Below the pieces are notes generated by a model. It was not told where the DNA came from. It did no database searches and saw only the letters and a list, made by a program, of their open reading frames with translations. A stretch of 64,000 bases of DNA, taken from assembly GCA_019722365.1 (NCBI GenBank), contig JADFUC010000391.1, positions 1-64,000 of the forward strand, given 5' to 3'. A program made the translations under genes and the position numbers. This document shows positions 23,517 to 36,601 of the stretch, one piece after another; positions within the stretch are counted from its first letter, which is position 1, and the number at the start of each line of letters is the position of its first letter. Source of the stretch: Lithospermum erythrorhizon (taxonomy: Eukaryota; Streptophyta; Magnoliopsida; Boraginales; Boraginaceae).

Positions 23517-25309
23517 AATATTATTTTTAATTATTAAATTGTATATTCGTATGTAGACTCACAAACAATAATATGATGCTGAGTTAGGTAGATTCACTTG
23601 TTCACCTAAGTATGATCACGTTAACTATAGTTAAGAAACAAATTACAATCAATTCCTTACTTCTTTGTCATATTCCTATTGTTAAACATTCTCCTAACCT
23701 CACTAGAAACAATAATACTCAAATTAGTAAGTGAAGAGTAGCTAATTTTTTGAAAAATAAAATTGTAAGTTATTATTATTTTAAAATAATAATATGATTT
23801 ACGTAAATGTCATGCTAATTTAAAAATAATTTTATCATTTGTCCGACAATCATCATTCATATATAAAAATTATGATTTTATCATTCGACCGACGAAATAA
23901 CAACTCACACAACTATGTTTTGAAAAAAGAACGAGGGCAAGAATCCTATTCTTCCTCATTAAAAACATCGAATCTTGTTTGTTGTTATACATTAAATAAC
24001 TAGAAAGTTCAAATATTCGATTCTTACAAGAAAGAAAAGAAAACATTTCATTATGACTATAGTACTGCAATAGTACTAAGTACAAAATATCGTGTAGTCC
24101 ATTAAGAGTGGAAGTTTCTGTAGCTAATGCAATTGTTACTGTTGATGCTTGGAATATATTCTTGTATATTTTCAGTGGGAATCTTCCTGAGTATTTTCTT
24201 TATACTCCATTTTTTTCAATAATTTGAAAAAGGTATATTAGTTTAAGCTAGTCACAGTGCTCAACCCTCTTCACTCTAACTTACCATTGTTCTCTTTAGC
24301 AAATTTTCAACCCTTTTTGGTTTGCTCGTGTTTTTTTTTTAATTCATTTTCTTAAATATGCTGTTGCTTGTCCAATTCTGCATCCATTAGGAACAGTACA
24401 TCTCCACTATATTTTTTATAATAAAAATTCGTTCATTATCATTACATTAACTCGGAACTAAACCTCATCATTTAATATTAGTAACTAGAACTAAACCTCA
24501 TGTCATTTAATATTATCTAAGTAGCCTTCATACTACCTAATAATTACAATTCTACTATATTTAGTTACATGTTTGAGTTCATTGCATGTTGCTTTTATTT
24601 GTCAAATAATTAAGTTTCTATTTTCAAACATTCCCTGTTGGGTAAAAATGGTTGATTCTTGAATTCAATCTTCTTTGCTGGTTTGGTTAACATTTCTGAG
24701 TTCACTGTTAATAGACAATCTTGGTCGTGGCTGAATAAGTCTGACATCTAGTATGATTGGCTTCTGAAGGTAAAATTTGCTTCTTTTTAGTAATTATGCT
24801 AGTTGGACTTAGATTCATGTATTTATGAACTAACAGTTGTAGTAATGTTTTTTAGAGGATATAGAAATGTCATTTCACCAGGATTCTTCCATAATTGGCC
24901 AATTACCTTATGTTCTCATAGTTATTATACAAGTCTGTATAGATTTAAGCTAGCTAGATCGCCTGGGAATAAGTTTTGCAAAGGTTTTGCCCCTTATTTA
25001 TTTCCACTAAATATCTATATTTATATTTATTGCCTTGGGTCAATTCGGAAACATCCTCTCTCTTATCATTCTTATCATTGAGGTAAGGTTCCGTAATTTC
25101 CGACCTCCCTTACCTGCTTAAGCAGAAGCTTCTTGAGAGGCATTGTGGTATGTTAAAGACAATCTATATTTATTGCCTATTGCTATTCAATAATGTTTCT
25201 TTTATTGTTCTCACTTCTCACTATGATTTGAAGGACTTGGACTGCCTAATTGTTAAGGGAAGGAATCAACAACTTTGGTGTTGTTTGTGCTGCATAAAGT
25301 TGCTTTGTT

Positions 25310-28300
25310 ATGGCCTCAAGGTCGTATTCCAACCTTCTAGATCTTACTTCTTGTGAATCACCTACCTTCGCTCGAAGCGGGAAGAAGATGTCACGAGTTG
25401 CAACTGTTGCTGGTGTGTTATCCGAGCTAGACGATGACAATAAAAGTAATATCGGTTCAGATGCTCCTTCAACCGTTTCCCAAGAACGGATGATCATTGT
25501 CGGTAACCAACTTCCTATTCGTGCACATCGTCGATCAGATGACGAAGGGGGGTGGGACTTTAGCTGGGATGAGGACTCTCTGCTGTTACAGCTCAAAGAT
25601 GGCCTTGGAGAAGAGGTGGAAGTAATTTATGTTGGCAGTCTCAAGGAAGAAATTGATCCAAGTGAACAAGATGATGTGGCCCAAACTTTACTTGAGACTT
25701 TTAAGTGTGTACCCGCTTTCATACCTCCTGATCTCTTCAGTAAATTCTACCATGGTTTCTGCAAACAGCACTTATGGCCTTTATTTCACTACATGCTCCC
25801 TCTATCCCCAGAGCTAGGTGGTCGGTTTGATAGATCTCTGTGGCAAGCTTATGTTTCTGTGAACAAGATATTTGCAGACAAAGTAATGGAAGTTATCAGT
25901 CCAGATGATGATTTTGTGTGGGTCCATGATTACCATTTGATGGTGCTGCCAACATTTCTAAGGAAGCGGTTTAATAGAGTGAAGCTTGGGTTCTTTTTGC
26001 ATACCCCATTCCCGTCATCAGAAATATACCGAACACTACCTGTTAGAGATTAAATTTTACGTGCACTATTGAATTCGGATCTTATTGGCTTCCCTTGTTT
26101 GACTATGCAGGCATTTCCTCTCCTGCTGCAGTCGAATGCTTGGACTTTCTTATCAGTCAAAACGAGGTTACATAGGACTTGAATATTATGGTCGCACAGT
26201 AAGCATTAAGATTCTCCCTGTTGGCATACATATGGGTCAGCTTCAATCAGTACTTGAAATGCCTGAGACGGAATCTAAAGTTGCAGAACTGCGAGATCGC
26301 TTTAGGGGTCAGACTGTTTTGCTTGGGGTGGATGACATGGACATATTCAAAGGGATAAGTTTGAAACTTTTGTCTTTTGAGCAGTTGCTTAACCAGCATC
26401 CCAATAAGAGGAGTAAGGTCGTTTTGGTTCAGATTGCAAACCCTGCTAGAGGCCGAGGGAAAGATGTAGAGGAGGTCCAATCTGAAACATTTACCACTGT
26501 AAAGAGAATCAACCAGTATGGTCACCGGAGTATGAGCCATTGGTTTCTGATTGATACCCTCTTCAGTTCTGGCCCAGTTTCTTATTATGTAATTGCAGAG
26601 TGTTGCCTTGTGACTGCAGTGAGGGATGGAATGAATTTAATACCTTATGAATATATTATATGCAGGCAGGGAACACAACATCTAGACAATACACTGGGCC
26701 TGAGCCCTTTAGCCCCAAAGAAAAGCATGCTGGTGGTCTCTGAGTTCATTGGATGTTCTCCATCCCTTAGTGGTGCCGTAAGGGTAAATCCGTGGAACAT
26801 TGACAGTGTCGCAGAAGCTATGGATTCGGCTCTAATAGTCTCGGAGGCAGAGAAACAGATACGACATGAGAAGCACTATAAGTACGTGACCACCCATGAT
26901 GTTGCATATTGGGCTCAGAGCTTTTAAAGATCTTGAGAGGCGTGTAGGAATCACGTGAGGAGGAGATGCTATGGTACTTAGGATTTGGTCACAAGTTCAA
27001 GTCATTGCTCTAGATCCAACTTTCAGGAAATTGTCAGATTGAGCATATTGTATCTGCTTATAAGCGGACAAAGAGCACGTCTTATCCTTCTGGATTATGA
27101 TAGTGCTATGATACTGCAGAGTCCTCTCGATACAAATATAAATGCAGAGGCTGTTGGAATCTTAAATATTTTATGCAATGATGCCAATAATGTGGTTTTT
27201 ATCGTTAGTGGAAAAGATAGAAAGACATTGTCTCAGTGGTTCTCTTCTTGCGAGAATTTGGGGATTGCAGCAGAGCATGGTTATTTTGTAAGGTGTGAAC
27301 CTCAGCCTTGGCATATAAATAGAATTGATCCCTTTCCAGTTCCGTTCTATTTGCACATTGCAGAGTAAAAACAGAATAATTGGGAATCGAGAAAGAACAA
27401 CCAGATTTACTTATAATATAATTCATTTTATTCTATATCCCTAACTGGCTCGAGTAGCTAATAGAAAACTGGGATCTTCTTCAAAGTTATTATCGTCTGT
27501 TTGGCTCCCCCACTCTACATCAGGTAATATCTTCAAGGACTAGGCTGCATGCATTATTTCCCTACTCTTTAAGATAGAAACTTAGGCTATATCATGGACT
27601 GCTATAAATTACCTTGTCAGTAGTCTAATTCATCACTGACTGGAAATTAAAAGTCAATTAGCTTATAACGTTGGAATAAGCTAGGAAATTGGTCTTTATC
27701 TGAGTGATTAACTGTAAAGTTATACAGTTAACATATGTTTATAATTCATACAGGAATAATAGAAAATAGAGAGTGGGAAACATGTATTGCTGCACCCGAC
27801 TTTTACTGGAAGCAGATTGCTGAGCCTGTCATGCAACTTTACACTGAAACAACTGATGGTTCTTTCATAGACTCCAAAGAGACTTCCCTTGTTTGGAACT
27901 ACCACTATGCAGATCCAGATTTTGGGGCATGTCAAGCCAAGGAGCTTCTTGATCATCTGGAAAGTGTACACTTGTGAACCTGTAACAGTGATGAAGAGTG
28001 GGCAGCACATTATAGAAGTTAAACCTCAGGTTGGTTAATTTATTTCTTTATCTTTCTTCTCATTTAGATCAACTTGAGTAGGAGTAACTATTTGCTCACC
28101 AATCTCGATCATGGCTTTGTTGTACCCTTTATTTGAATACAATTTTACTCGTCGCCTATTCTTATATTCTAGTAAGCCCAGATCTATGGAGGTTACTCTT
28201 ACTTTTAGATATGATCAGTATAATGAAAACTTTCTGCGGATTCTTCAGCATATCAACTGTAAGCTGCAGAGGCACACTCATGGATATCTCACGTCTATGC

Positions 28301-29414
28301 AGCTAATATTTGGATGCTTTTCAGTACTTGGTTGAAATTAATTTTGTCGAGTTCTAGCTTAACTCTTCAGGGCAGATTGAAGATCTTCTATTTAATGATC
28401 ACTTATGTTTTCTTTTTGGTTCTCCACCTACTGAAATCGAACAAGATCTCACATTAGAATCTATTTATCCGTGTGACTGTGTCAACCTCTCTCACCCATG
28501 ACTCACACTAGTTGTAAAATGTTGCTGCTGATTTTTCCTTCCTAAACTGAAAAGTTGTGACAAATTAGCATGCCTGTACAGAATGTCCCTACTTATTCTT
28601 TTTGGCTATTAACTTTGAATTATTCGTGTACAAGATACTCCATATGAATTTATAGTTAAAAAATCGTTTAAGAATCTTGGATCCATTACTTACGAGATAT
28701 TTAGATAACTGGTATAGGAGTCAGCAATACTTATTAAGGTATTTGCATGTGTTTAACACTTTAACCACCATGATAAGCCACTAGATCCAGGGTGTTTATA
28801 AGTCTTTATAGACCATTGTTTTCTGCTAGTTTGAGTTCACTGCTGAGCATTTAATTTTCATTTGCTTCCCAAATTTGTGCATTTCCCAGTGCGGATGCTG
28901 GTTCATGGTTGGGGCAAATTAGATGTTTTCAAGTCAGGGAATTCCATTCTATCACATTGACTCACTCATTTCTCTGCTTGAAATCCATGTCACGTGTAAC
29001 TCCAGTTAGTATTTCTTTTACTTATAAGTATATTGTCGACGCCGTTTTATAACAGGGTGTCAACAAAAGGCCTTGTTGCTGAGCATTCTGACCACAATGC
29101 CAGAACAAGGCAATGCTTCCAAAAGAAAAGATTTGTCCTTTGCATAGGAGATGATCGGTCTGATAGCGATATATGTTTGAGGTCATAATGAAAGCCATGG
29201 CAGTGGATCTCTGTCCCCGGTTCTTTGGTTTTCCTTGCCGTTGGCCCAGAAACCGAGCAAAGGCCAAGTATTATAGAGGATACTTCACAAATAATGAGGA
29301 TGCTGCTTGACTGCGGCTGTATCTGAACTCTCTTGGACAAATGGCACCCCACGAGCTCCACGGGGAACTCTCATCCGAGAAGAAGAACCGGTTATTCCTC
29401 CTCCTACGAACTAG
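25310..29414 (+). CDS. Class II trehalose-6-phosphate synthase/phosphatase-like protein (TPS5/TPS6 type), frame broken
   Basis: Class II TPS proteins join a glycosyltransferase-20 domain to a HAD phosphatase-like domain and act mainly as regulators of sugar signalling, usually with little synthase activity. Start ATG at 25310 gives MASRSYSNLLDLTS. Exon 1 (25310-27287) holds IIVGNQLPIRAHRR, the HGFCKQHLWPLFHYMLP and VHDYHLMVLPTFLRKRFN blocks, GLEYYGRTVSIKILPVGIH, VAECC-like and TAVRDGMNLIPYEY blocks, and the HAD start LLDYDSAM with its DxD pair. Exon 2 (27754-28029) gives WKQIAEPVMQLYTETTDGS and EVKPQ. Exon 3 (29056-29414) gives GVNKGLVAEHILTTMPEQG and CIGDDRSD. Three coding exons are normal for this class. 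Breaks include an in-frame TAA after PVRD near 26052, frame changes near 26085-26120, garbled sequence near 26510-26580, shifts near 26930-27000 and several in exon 3. Confidence 0.88.
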
Positions 29415-29639
29415 TAGTTGTTAGTGCATGTAGAAATGGTCTAGTTTGTTCTTATTTGAAGCACTATTTTACTATTATTGTTGTAAGCACTTACTTGAGT
29501 GGGGTGTATTTAAAAATATTGTATGTTTAGCTCATGAATTTTTTGCACAATATACGACCTAAATTGAGTAAGAATGGCTCTAATCATATGTTTTGCACAA
29601 TATAAGTCACTACCTCTGCAAAACAATTTATGCATAGTA

Positions 29640-30553
29640 GAACAGTTTATGCATCACGAATAGGTCAACATCTTCAGGGAACATCATATCTTACAGCTTC
29701 TTGCAGAATTCCAGTAACGAACCAGTGGGGAGCTGAAATACCGACTTTTCGGACTGCTCAGGTGAAGATGCATTCTTATACATGGATCCGGCTGGCTTGT
29801 GAGCCACGTTCCCATACGCTTGAAGATGCCTTGAGGTCAAGGTGACACCAAGCATAATCCTCGTCCTCCTCCATTTCCTTTTGCTCTTCCTCTTCCTCGT
29901 ACTCCTCATCCTTGTCCTCCGGGTTCTTTTTTAAGAACAAATGAAAGACTCCGTTTGCGTGATCGAAGAAGTGATGGGAGTAGTACTCCATGTCAAACAT
30001 TGGCGGGGAAGGGAGTCTGAGAAGCGTCGGTGTTAGTATCAAGACCTCAAACTTAACAGGGTAATGTCAAGGACAGAGTGTCTGCAACTAGCAAATATTT
30101 TTCCACGTAGTAAGACAAACACGGCCAGAGGAATAGGCAGGACCTAGAGTTGGGGGTGCGGACTCCCATACTATGCTGCATTCTTAGGTTGTGCGTTGGA
30201 CATCCAGAATCTTGGAACACGGCGTCATAACCTCTTCCTTTGCAATGTCAAAAGGTGGTAGCTATCCGATTCGGATACTTTTGTGATTTAAGCGGTTGAA
30301 TACATTCCCTGCAATACAAAGCCGATTCGAGGATACTTTTTGGTTTTGTTGAAGTCAGACCCGATTTGAAGACGAGTAGCATATTGTCTGAAAAGTCATG
30401 ATTGTTTGGCAAACGACGAGGCAGCTCGATTAATTTCTCGATGGGATCGAGTTTTCCATTACGGAAGCAGATGGAAGGAGGCTTAAGGGTTTTCTGGACC
30501 ATATTATAACTATCGAATATCGTTACGACTTCTGCCATCCCAATTTCCTTCAC
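29640..30553 (-). pseudogene. Unidentified broken coding region, minus strand
   Basis: Two stretches look protein-like on the minus strand. One (30553-30248) runs MKEIGMAEVVTIFD...KPPSICFRNGKLDPIEKLIELP. The other (about 29997-29660) runs FDMEYYSHHFFDHANGVFHL, then a very acidic Glu/Asp-rich segment, then YAWCHLDLKASSSVWERGSQ and later PTGSLLEFCKK. The parts lie in order with frame changes and stops between them. The spacing of short aromatic beta-strand-like motifs recalls a kelch or F-box-associated protein, but I do not recognise the family. It shares the indel pattern of the neighbouring genes. Confidence 0.4.
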
Positions 30554-30694
30554 ATTTTTTTACCGTATGCATGTATAAAATGAATTCACATTTCTCCCCT
30601 TCTCCATCCGCGTACATCAAACTAAACCTACGAACATCCATGGTTACGGATTTACCGTAAGAGTGGTTTGATAATGAAAAGAGGTAGATAGGGT

Positions 30695-30714
30695 ATATAT
30701 ATATATATATATAG
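30695..30714. repeat. (TA)10 microsatellite
   Basis: Ten uninterrupted TA units. Confidence 0.95.
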
Positions 30715-30799
30715 CGAATTTCCCTCTCGATTATCCGAGGACATACATGAAATGAAAAGCGATTTGGAATTGAACCGTTAACTAGGCCTTTGAGGAGCA

Positions 30800-31190
30800 C
30801 GAAAAACTCGATAGGGTTTGACTCGAATAGCTCGACTCGATGTTTCGAAGCGAGACACAAATATTAATTTTATACTCGATTGATTTCATGACATAAACTC
30901 GATCCGACTCGAAAAATATTATACAAAATTATTAAGTATTCTATAAATATTAAATTATACTTGTAATAAGGTAAAACATCTCATCATAATGATATGTTAA
31001 TCAAATAAACCAACAAAGAGGACAATGTTTATGGCATTTCGAGTATGAGTACTTGACTTTTTTGGACAATTTAGATCAAGTTATGTTTCTTAATTTTTAT
31101 GTCTAGTTGGGTTCAAGTACTATTTTTATTACTTGAATTTTTTCGAGTCGAATCAAGTATGGTACTCGAAAATCTTAAGTCTAGTCAGTA
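30800..31190. repeat. CTCGA-rich imperfect inverted repeat upstream of the ITPK gene
   Basis: The words actcga / tcgagt occur many times: on the left as gactcgaatagctcgactcg and aactcgatccgactcgaaaa, and on the right as ttttttcgagtcgaatcaag and ggtactcgaaaat. Left words are largely reverse complements of right words, around an AT-rich middle. This resembles the terminal or subterminal repeats of a hAT-type MITE, but exact ends are not clear. Confidence 0.35.
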
Positions 31191-31521
31191 TAAAAGATTT
31201 ATATTTTTAAAATACTAAATTCAAAATTTAATTAATCGAATATAAAATTCATATTTTTAGCTTCACCATCTTCTTCTCATTTCATATCAAACAATTCTAA
31301 CAAATTTAATCAAACAATTTCAAAAGCCCTAGTTCAAAATCCCCCCAAAAATCATCCCCAAATCAATCAATGCAATTTCAATCACACAAAAAAACCCAAA
31401 ATTCACAATTAATTAATCCCAATTCCCAAATATACACACAATTTTCAATCAAATTCCCAATTTTTCAAACAAAATTCCCAATTATTCATACAATTTTGAA
31501 CCAAAAATTGAATTTTTGTTA

Positions 31522-32653
31522 ATGGAATCGAAGCCAATTGATAAACGTTATGTAGTAGGTTATGCTTTGGCTCCAAAGAAGCAAGCTAGCTTTATTCAAG
31601 TCTCATTAATCGATCTCGCTTATAAAAAAGGCATCGATTTGATCAAAATCGATACAAATAAGCCTTTAATCGAACAAGGACCGTTCGATTGCGTGCTTCA
31701 CAAATTGTACGGTCACGATTGGGAAAATCAGTTAATTGAGTATTCAGAAATTTACCCAAATGCTGTAATTATTGATTGCCCCGATTCGATTAAGCGGTTA
31801 CATAATCGAATTTCGATGCTTCAGGTTGTTTGTGAACTGGACAATGTTTTTGGGACGGATTCGTTTGGGATACCGAAGCAGTTTGTGATTAATGAGATTG
31901 AGGAGTTGTCTCATGTGAGGATTGAGAGTGAGGGTTGAAGTTTCCTATTGTTACTAAGCCTTTGAAGTGGATGGGGCTTGTGAAATCGCATAAAATGTCG
32001 TTGGTTTATAATAATGTCGGGTTGAATGAGTTGAGGGTTAAGCCGCCGATTGTGTTGCAGGAGTTTGTGAATCATGGGGGTGTGATTTTCAAGGTTTATG
32101 TAGTTGGGGGGTATGTGAAATGTGTAAAAAGGAAGTCTTTGGCTGATATTAATGAGGATAGTTTGGGTAGTTTAGATGGGGTGGTTTCGTTTTCTCAGGT
32201 TTCGAATGTCAGCAGTGGGCACGAGGAGTATCGGAGATTGATGATGGGGTTGGAGGATATTGAGTTACCTCCGTTGAGGTTGATAACAGATATAGCTATA
32301 GGGTTAAAAAAAGCGACGAAATTGCACTTGTTTAACTTTGATGTGATTCGGGATACCAAGGTTGGGAATAGGTACCTTGTGATTGATATTAACTATTTTC
32401 CCGGTTATGCAAAGATGCCTGATTATGAGAGGGTGTTGACTGACTTTTTCTGGGAGGTGTTGAGTAAGGATAAAAAAGGCGTTGGTTGTTTTAAGAAGGT
32501 GGAAAGTCGGGATAAGGAGATTAGGTTGTTGGGGAATACTGGGTGCAGTGAGGATGGCGGTATGGTGCTCCTGTTTCACCACTGAAGAAGGCAGGCTTCT
32601 ATTCAAGTCTGACAAGTAGGGTGTATGACGTAAGAGCATTATTGGACATCTGA
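31522..32653 (+). CDS. Inositol-tetrakisphosphate 1-kinase (ITPK), frame broken
   Basis: ITPKs are cytosolic ATP-grasp kinases that phosphorylate inositol tris- and tetrakisphosphates on the route to phytate and pyrophosphorylated inositols. The ATG at 31522 gives [16 protein letters not shown], the conserved N-terminus, then [29 protein letters not shown] and [17 protein letters not shown]. After a break near 31934 (one T apparently lost before LKFP) come [33 protein letters not shown] (ATP-grasp nucleotide-binding segment), VKCVKRKSL and [19 protein letters not shown] with the metal-binding D-x-N. A second frame change near 32567 separates the C-terminus [25 protein letters not shown]. Another disturbance lies near 31965-31980. 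It is intronless, as in the ITPK1 type. Confidence 0.88.
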
Positions 32654-34735
32654 TTGTTTTGGTGAGTTGGGGTCATAAAAAGTGGGTGGAAGTGTGATGA
32701 TCTCACTCCAGTCTACCATTAGTATTGATGCAAGCTGCACTTGCATACCTTCGAGTTAGTGAAGTAGTTAAGTGGTTAATAAGTAGGTTTCGTTGCTTTT
32801 GTTCAGCCTTGTCGCAGGCATTTCCTGGTTTCCCTAGTTGATCATGTACATTCCACCTTTGTGTTTGAGATAGGTACTCTTCAAATCCTCTGATGTTTCT
32901 TGGATTAGCTCTTGGATCATTATTTTGTTCTTCGTTAATGCAAGTTGAATTCTTGAACTGATGACATTCCCTGCTAGCAAGTGAAAAATGTTTGCTTTCT
33001 GTGAATATGGTCACACTCTCTCCCTAACCCCCATAGTTGATATGATTTTGTATGGTAAAACTACTGTTTACATATTGTTGCCTGCTTTATTATAAAACAA
33101 ATACTCCGTACATGTCAAGAGTAGTTTTACCAACGTTGGCCTGAGGAATTGTATTTTACTTGCATGAGAAGAATGTTTTGTTTATGTATTTTGAAGTCAT
33201 TTCCTCCCCATGGTGGTATACTCCTTTCGTTGTAATCTTCATTCATTTGTTAATTTAATGGATTTTTAGTGGGCACTCAGTAAGTATGAAATTCTGGTTA
33301 TGAAAGTAAGATGGATTTCGATATATCATAGGCTTTTGTGCCGCTCTGTTGACACGTCATTGGCTCTTAAACTAGTTGTCTGTGATATCTGTTTGTTGGA
33401 TTAGATTATGACATGAACTGGCTCCCACTCTTAGAAGCAGCTTCGCTTTGATAGGTTATGATTGCAATAATCATGCTGCCTCGAGATTTTCATATCAAAT
33501 TGTAGGAGGCTTAATAGTTGTCTGTCGAGTATACTCGTTGTCTATGTTTAGGCTGACACAACAAACATTAGAAAAGGGAACATTCTTCAGAACATATTCA
33601 CATCTACCGAAAAAGTTGAGTTTTATAAATAATATAGTAGTGTTGTGAAGAAGGCCTTCTTTCAATGTCTTGGATTTTGACTCACTTCATTGGCTACAAA
33701 TCTGCTTTAAATTATTGAGGGATTTAGATCAGTAACTTTGTTTTGATTTTGAATTAGTGGTGGCACTTGGAATTATTCAAGTTCTGTAGTCTCCACCCAA
33801 GGCTCCCTTGCAGTTTGAGTCGAGATAGAGTTGCATACAGGATAAGATAATAGAGTTCGTTTCTCTGGAGTTTCTGTGGCTGTTGCATTCATACTGTAAT
33901 GAATCAGTTTCAGAAGCAAGATGTTGACCTGTATCTTGTTTTCCATTGCAGATGAGTTGATCACAAGGTTCGAAGGGGTGCGGAACAACATTAGGTGACA
34001 AATTGATTCTTTAATTTTTCATTAAAGACAAGTAAGGTGTTGATCACTAGATTAATGGGGTGCTGATAATTTTCTTGACTGGTCCCATCTAGTGTTTTGA
34101 GTCCATGCTAAGAACTTGAAAGTTTTACCTGATTTTAGTTCAATGCTGATTCATAGAGGCAAATATTGTCATGTGTTCCCCTGAAGGAAATGATTCCCAT
34201 CTATCTGGTTGATACTAGATTCCTACAATCCTACCACTGTATATCGATTTGAGTTGGAAGAGACGTCTCATTTCATTCTTTCTAGATCTCTAGTTTTTTG
34301 TTCTCGTCTGTTTTTTTAAAGATTTTGTGTTAACATGAAGTAGAATCTCAGAAGCTCCCTTGGTCAATGCAGATTTACAATTGAGTTGCCTGATTTAGTT
34401 TTCATTCCTGTATTTTTCCAAGATGAATTCTTCTTAGGACAAATCTCATTGCTACTTGTTATGCTGCATGATGCAGATTAGGTGCTTTATTTAATATCAT
34501 GATGCTCAGACGGTTTCATGCGTTGCGATGCTAACAAACTTGTGCACACACCTTCTTAAAGTAGATGATGTGTGAAGTATGAAAAGAGAATGTAAGTCTA
34601 TAGTCTATACGAAGGAAGACCAATATAAAAACTGCTTATGTCAATTAGCAGTTAGCAGTACAAACAGAAGAATAAAACATTACAATGATTTTTACATAGC
34701 AGCCAAATTGCTTAATGTAACCTCAATGGGAACAA
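32654..34735. other. Intergenic region between two convergent genes
   Basis: Expected to carry the 3' ends of ITPK (plus) and the VMA12-like gene (minus). Open frames at 32703-33014, 33448-33648 and 33773-34001 have no recognisable domain. Gene quality changes somewhere in this stretch: frames to the left are broken and those to the right are clean. Confidence 0.45.
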
Positions 34736-36601
34736 CTATTGAGTTTTCTTGATCCTAGACTTGGAAGATACAGACGGTACATTTTGACTAGAAGTTCTAA
34801 TCATAAAAAGAAGCGTTTCGACAATCATGCCAACAACCAATCCAAGGATGCCACCAGCAGCACTCTGAGAAATGAAGAACGTTTGTTAAAAGTGCGGTCG
34901 TCTAAGAAAATAAAAGGTAAAACTCAAGAATTGAGGAAGAAGATACAAAATAATTAGAAGCCTTGGAACTCAAGAACAGAGGAAGAAGATACAAAAGAAT
35001 CAGAAGCGTTGAGCATATAGCAATGAGTAGTTAGATATACCAAATGATGAGGATAAAGTTAGTTACCATGGCAACATTCTGGCTGAATAAGGCTCTGAAT
35101 GCAAAAAATCCGACCAAATACCCTGTGAACATTGTAAGTGCAACATGCATCCCTGTCATATTACCATGTATCAGTTTAACCACTTAACCAGAACATAAAA
35201 CAATATTGTAGAGAACAATCACCATTTCCACATTTCTAACTCATTATGTTTCACAAGTAAAACGAGTAGCCGAGACACAAAATAAATACTCCCATGTTAT
35301 TTATTAAAATATGAACATATGCATTGTCTATGAGCAATGAGTTTTATCAGAATAAGTAAGTTTAGCAGATTCAACAAGAAGCTAATCAAACAGTACCAAA
35401 ACTTTAAATGTATTCTCTCAGAATTAACACCTACATCCGAATACTAAATACATCTACAATTCCAAATCACATTCCATCCTGTGCAATGAGCAGTCAACTA
35501 AATTAAATCACTTCAAAATAAACTTAAATTGAGTAAAATGAACTTACCGAATCCTAATTGATCTTTATATGCAGAGAAAGGCTCCTCCACGCTCCTCTTA
35601 GGTGCTACATCTTTAACCAGTTCATCATAAGCCTTCCTTTCAGCCGCCTCTGAGAGCTTCTTTAATCTTGCTTGCAGCTCCGCGCTCTTCAATAACCATA
35701 CAAATATAATAACTAGAATCAAATTTTACAATAATATAAATAGTTCAACATTAACTCGTCTTAATAGGGTCAATCATGATTGTTGTCATGTACAACATTT
35801 GTTCTACAAATTGAGAAATGCGATTGCTCATATCTTCAAGTATTCCGGAAAAAAAAACGAAAAACTTACTCAATGGATCAAAAGACTCACAACTCTGATT
35901 CATAATTATCAAAACTAATGAACTTTGACTTCCAGTCGCCAAATTAACAAACTCTGCGGCCTTTATTGACACACATAGCGTTGATATGAATAAATGTCAG
36001 CATGTGTTACGGTAGATTACTTAAAGATCATCATGTGTTACAGTAAATTACTTAAGGATCTTATCTTCCAATATATTTTTCACCAAATATCTTCCAACAT
36101 ACACACACACAAATTTTTTGACTTTAAACTATAAAAAGTCAACCATCAAAATTCGAAACTTTAACAATCTTTTTGGGACAAAGATAATAATAAAGATCAA
36201 ACCTTCTCTACATCAAACTGTTGCCAATCAAAATACCACACAACATAAGAACAAATATTTAATACCATAAAAAAAATCGAAACATGACAATCTTTTTGGG
36301 ACATAGTAAGTAAAGATCACACCTTTTCTCTAGGCTTAGGACTAGTGAACACAAACCCAGATCCAGAAAACAAGTGGGTAAAATTGGGTCTTGTTTTGGG
36401 GTCTGATGCTAGCCAAATTGATTTGAGGGGTTTATAGGGTACTGTAGGGTGTTGAGAGAGGAGTGAGATGGCTATGGTTTGGAGTTCAGCTGAGATGTTG
36501 GGGTTGGTGGAGGCGGCGGAGAGGAATTTTGTGATGGTTGCGGTGGCGGAGAGGACTAAGCCGCCGTCGGAAACGGTGGTGGAAGTGGTGGGATTGGACA
36601 T
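34736..36601 (-). CDS. VMA12-like V-ATPase assembly factor (ER membrane)
   Basis: Plant homologue of yeast Vma12/TMEM199, an ER membrane protein that helps assemble the V0 sector of the vacuolar H+-ATPase. Four exons on the minus strand join in frame: 36601-36323, 35686-35548, 35152-35067 and 34864-34736, all GT-AG, totalling 633 bp or 210 residues with no break. Exon 1 gives a Ser/Thr-rich start and SGSGFVFTSPKPREK. Exon 2 gives ELQARLKKLSEAAERKAYDELVKDV, the conserved helix. Exons 3 and 4 give two membrane helices (MHVALTMFTGYLVGFFAFRA and SAAGGILGLVVGMIVETLLF) and a basic tail ending SRIKKTQ. The two C-terminal helices are the Vma12 topology. The identification rests on that architecture and the conserved helix. 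Confidence 0.75.

Larger units (their letters stand above)
22124..25309. other. Intergenic region and TPS leader
   Basis: Holds the BPA1-like 5' leader (from 22124), AT-rich sequence, a possible solo LTR (23321-23516), short repeats near 23.05-23.23 kb and, toward 25.3 kb, the presumed promoter and 5' leader of the TPS gene. Donor-like aggtaagg near 25080 suggests a leader intron. Short open frames (22711-22947 minus, 23870-24085 minus, 24803-25081 plus) show no domain. Confidence 0.45.
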
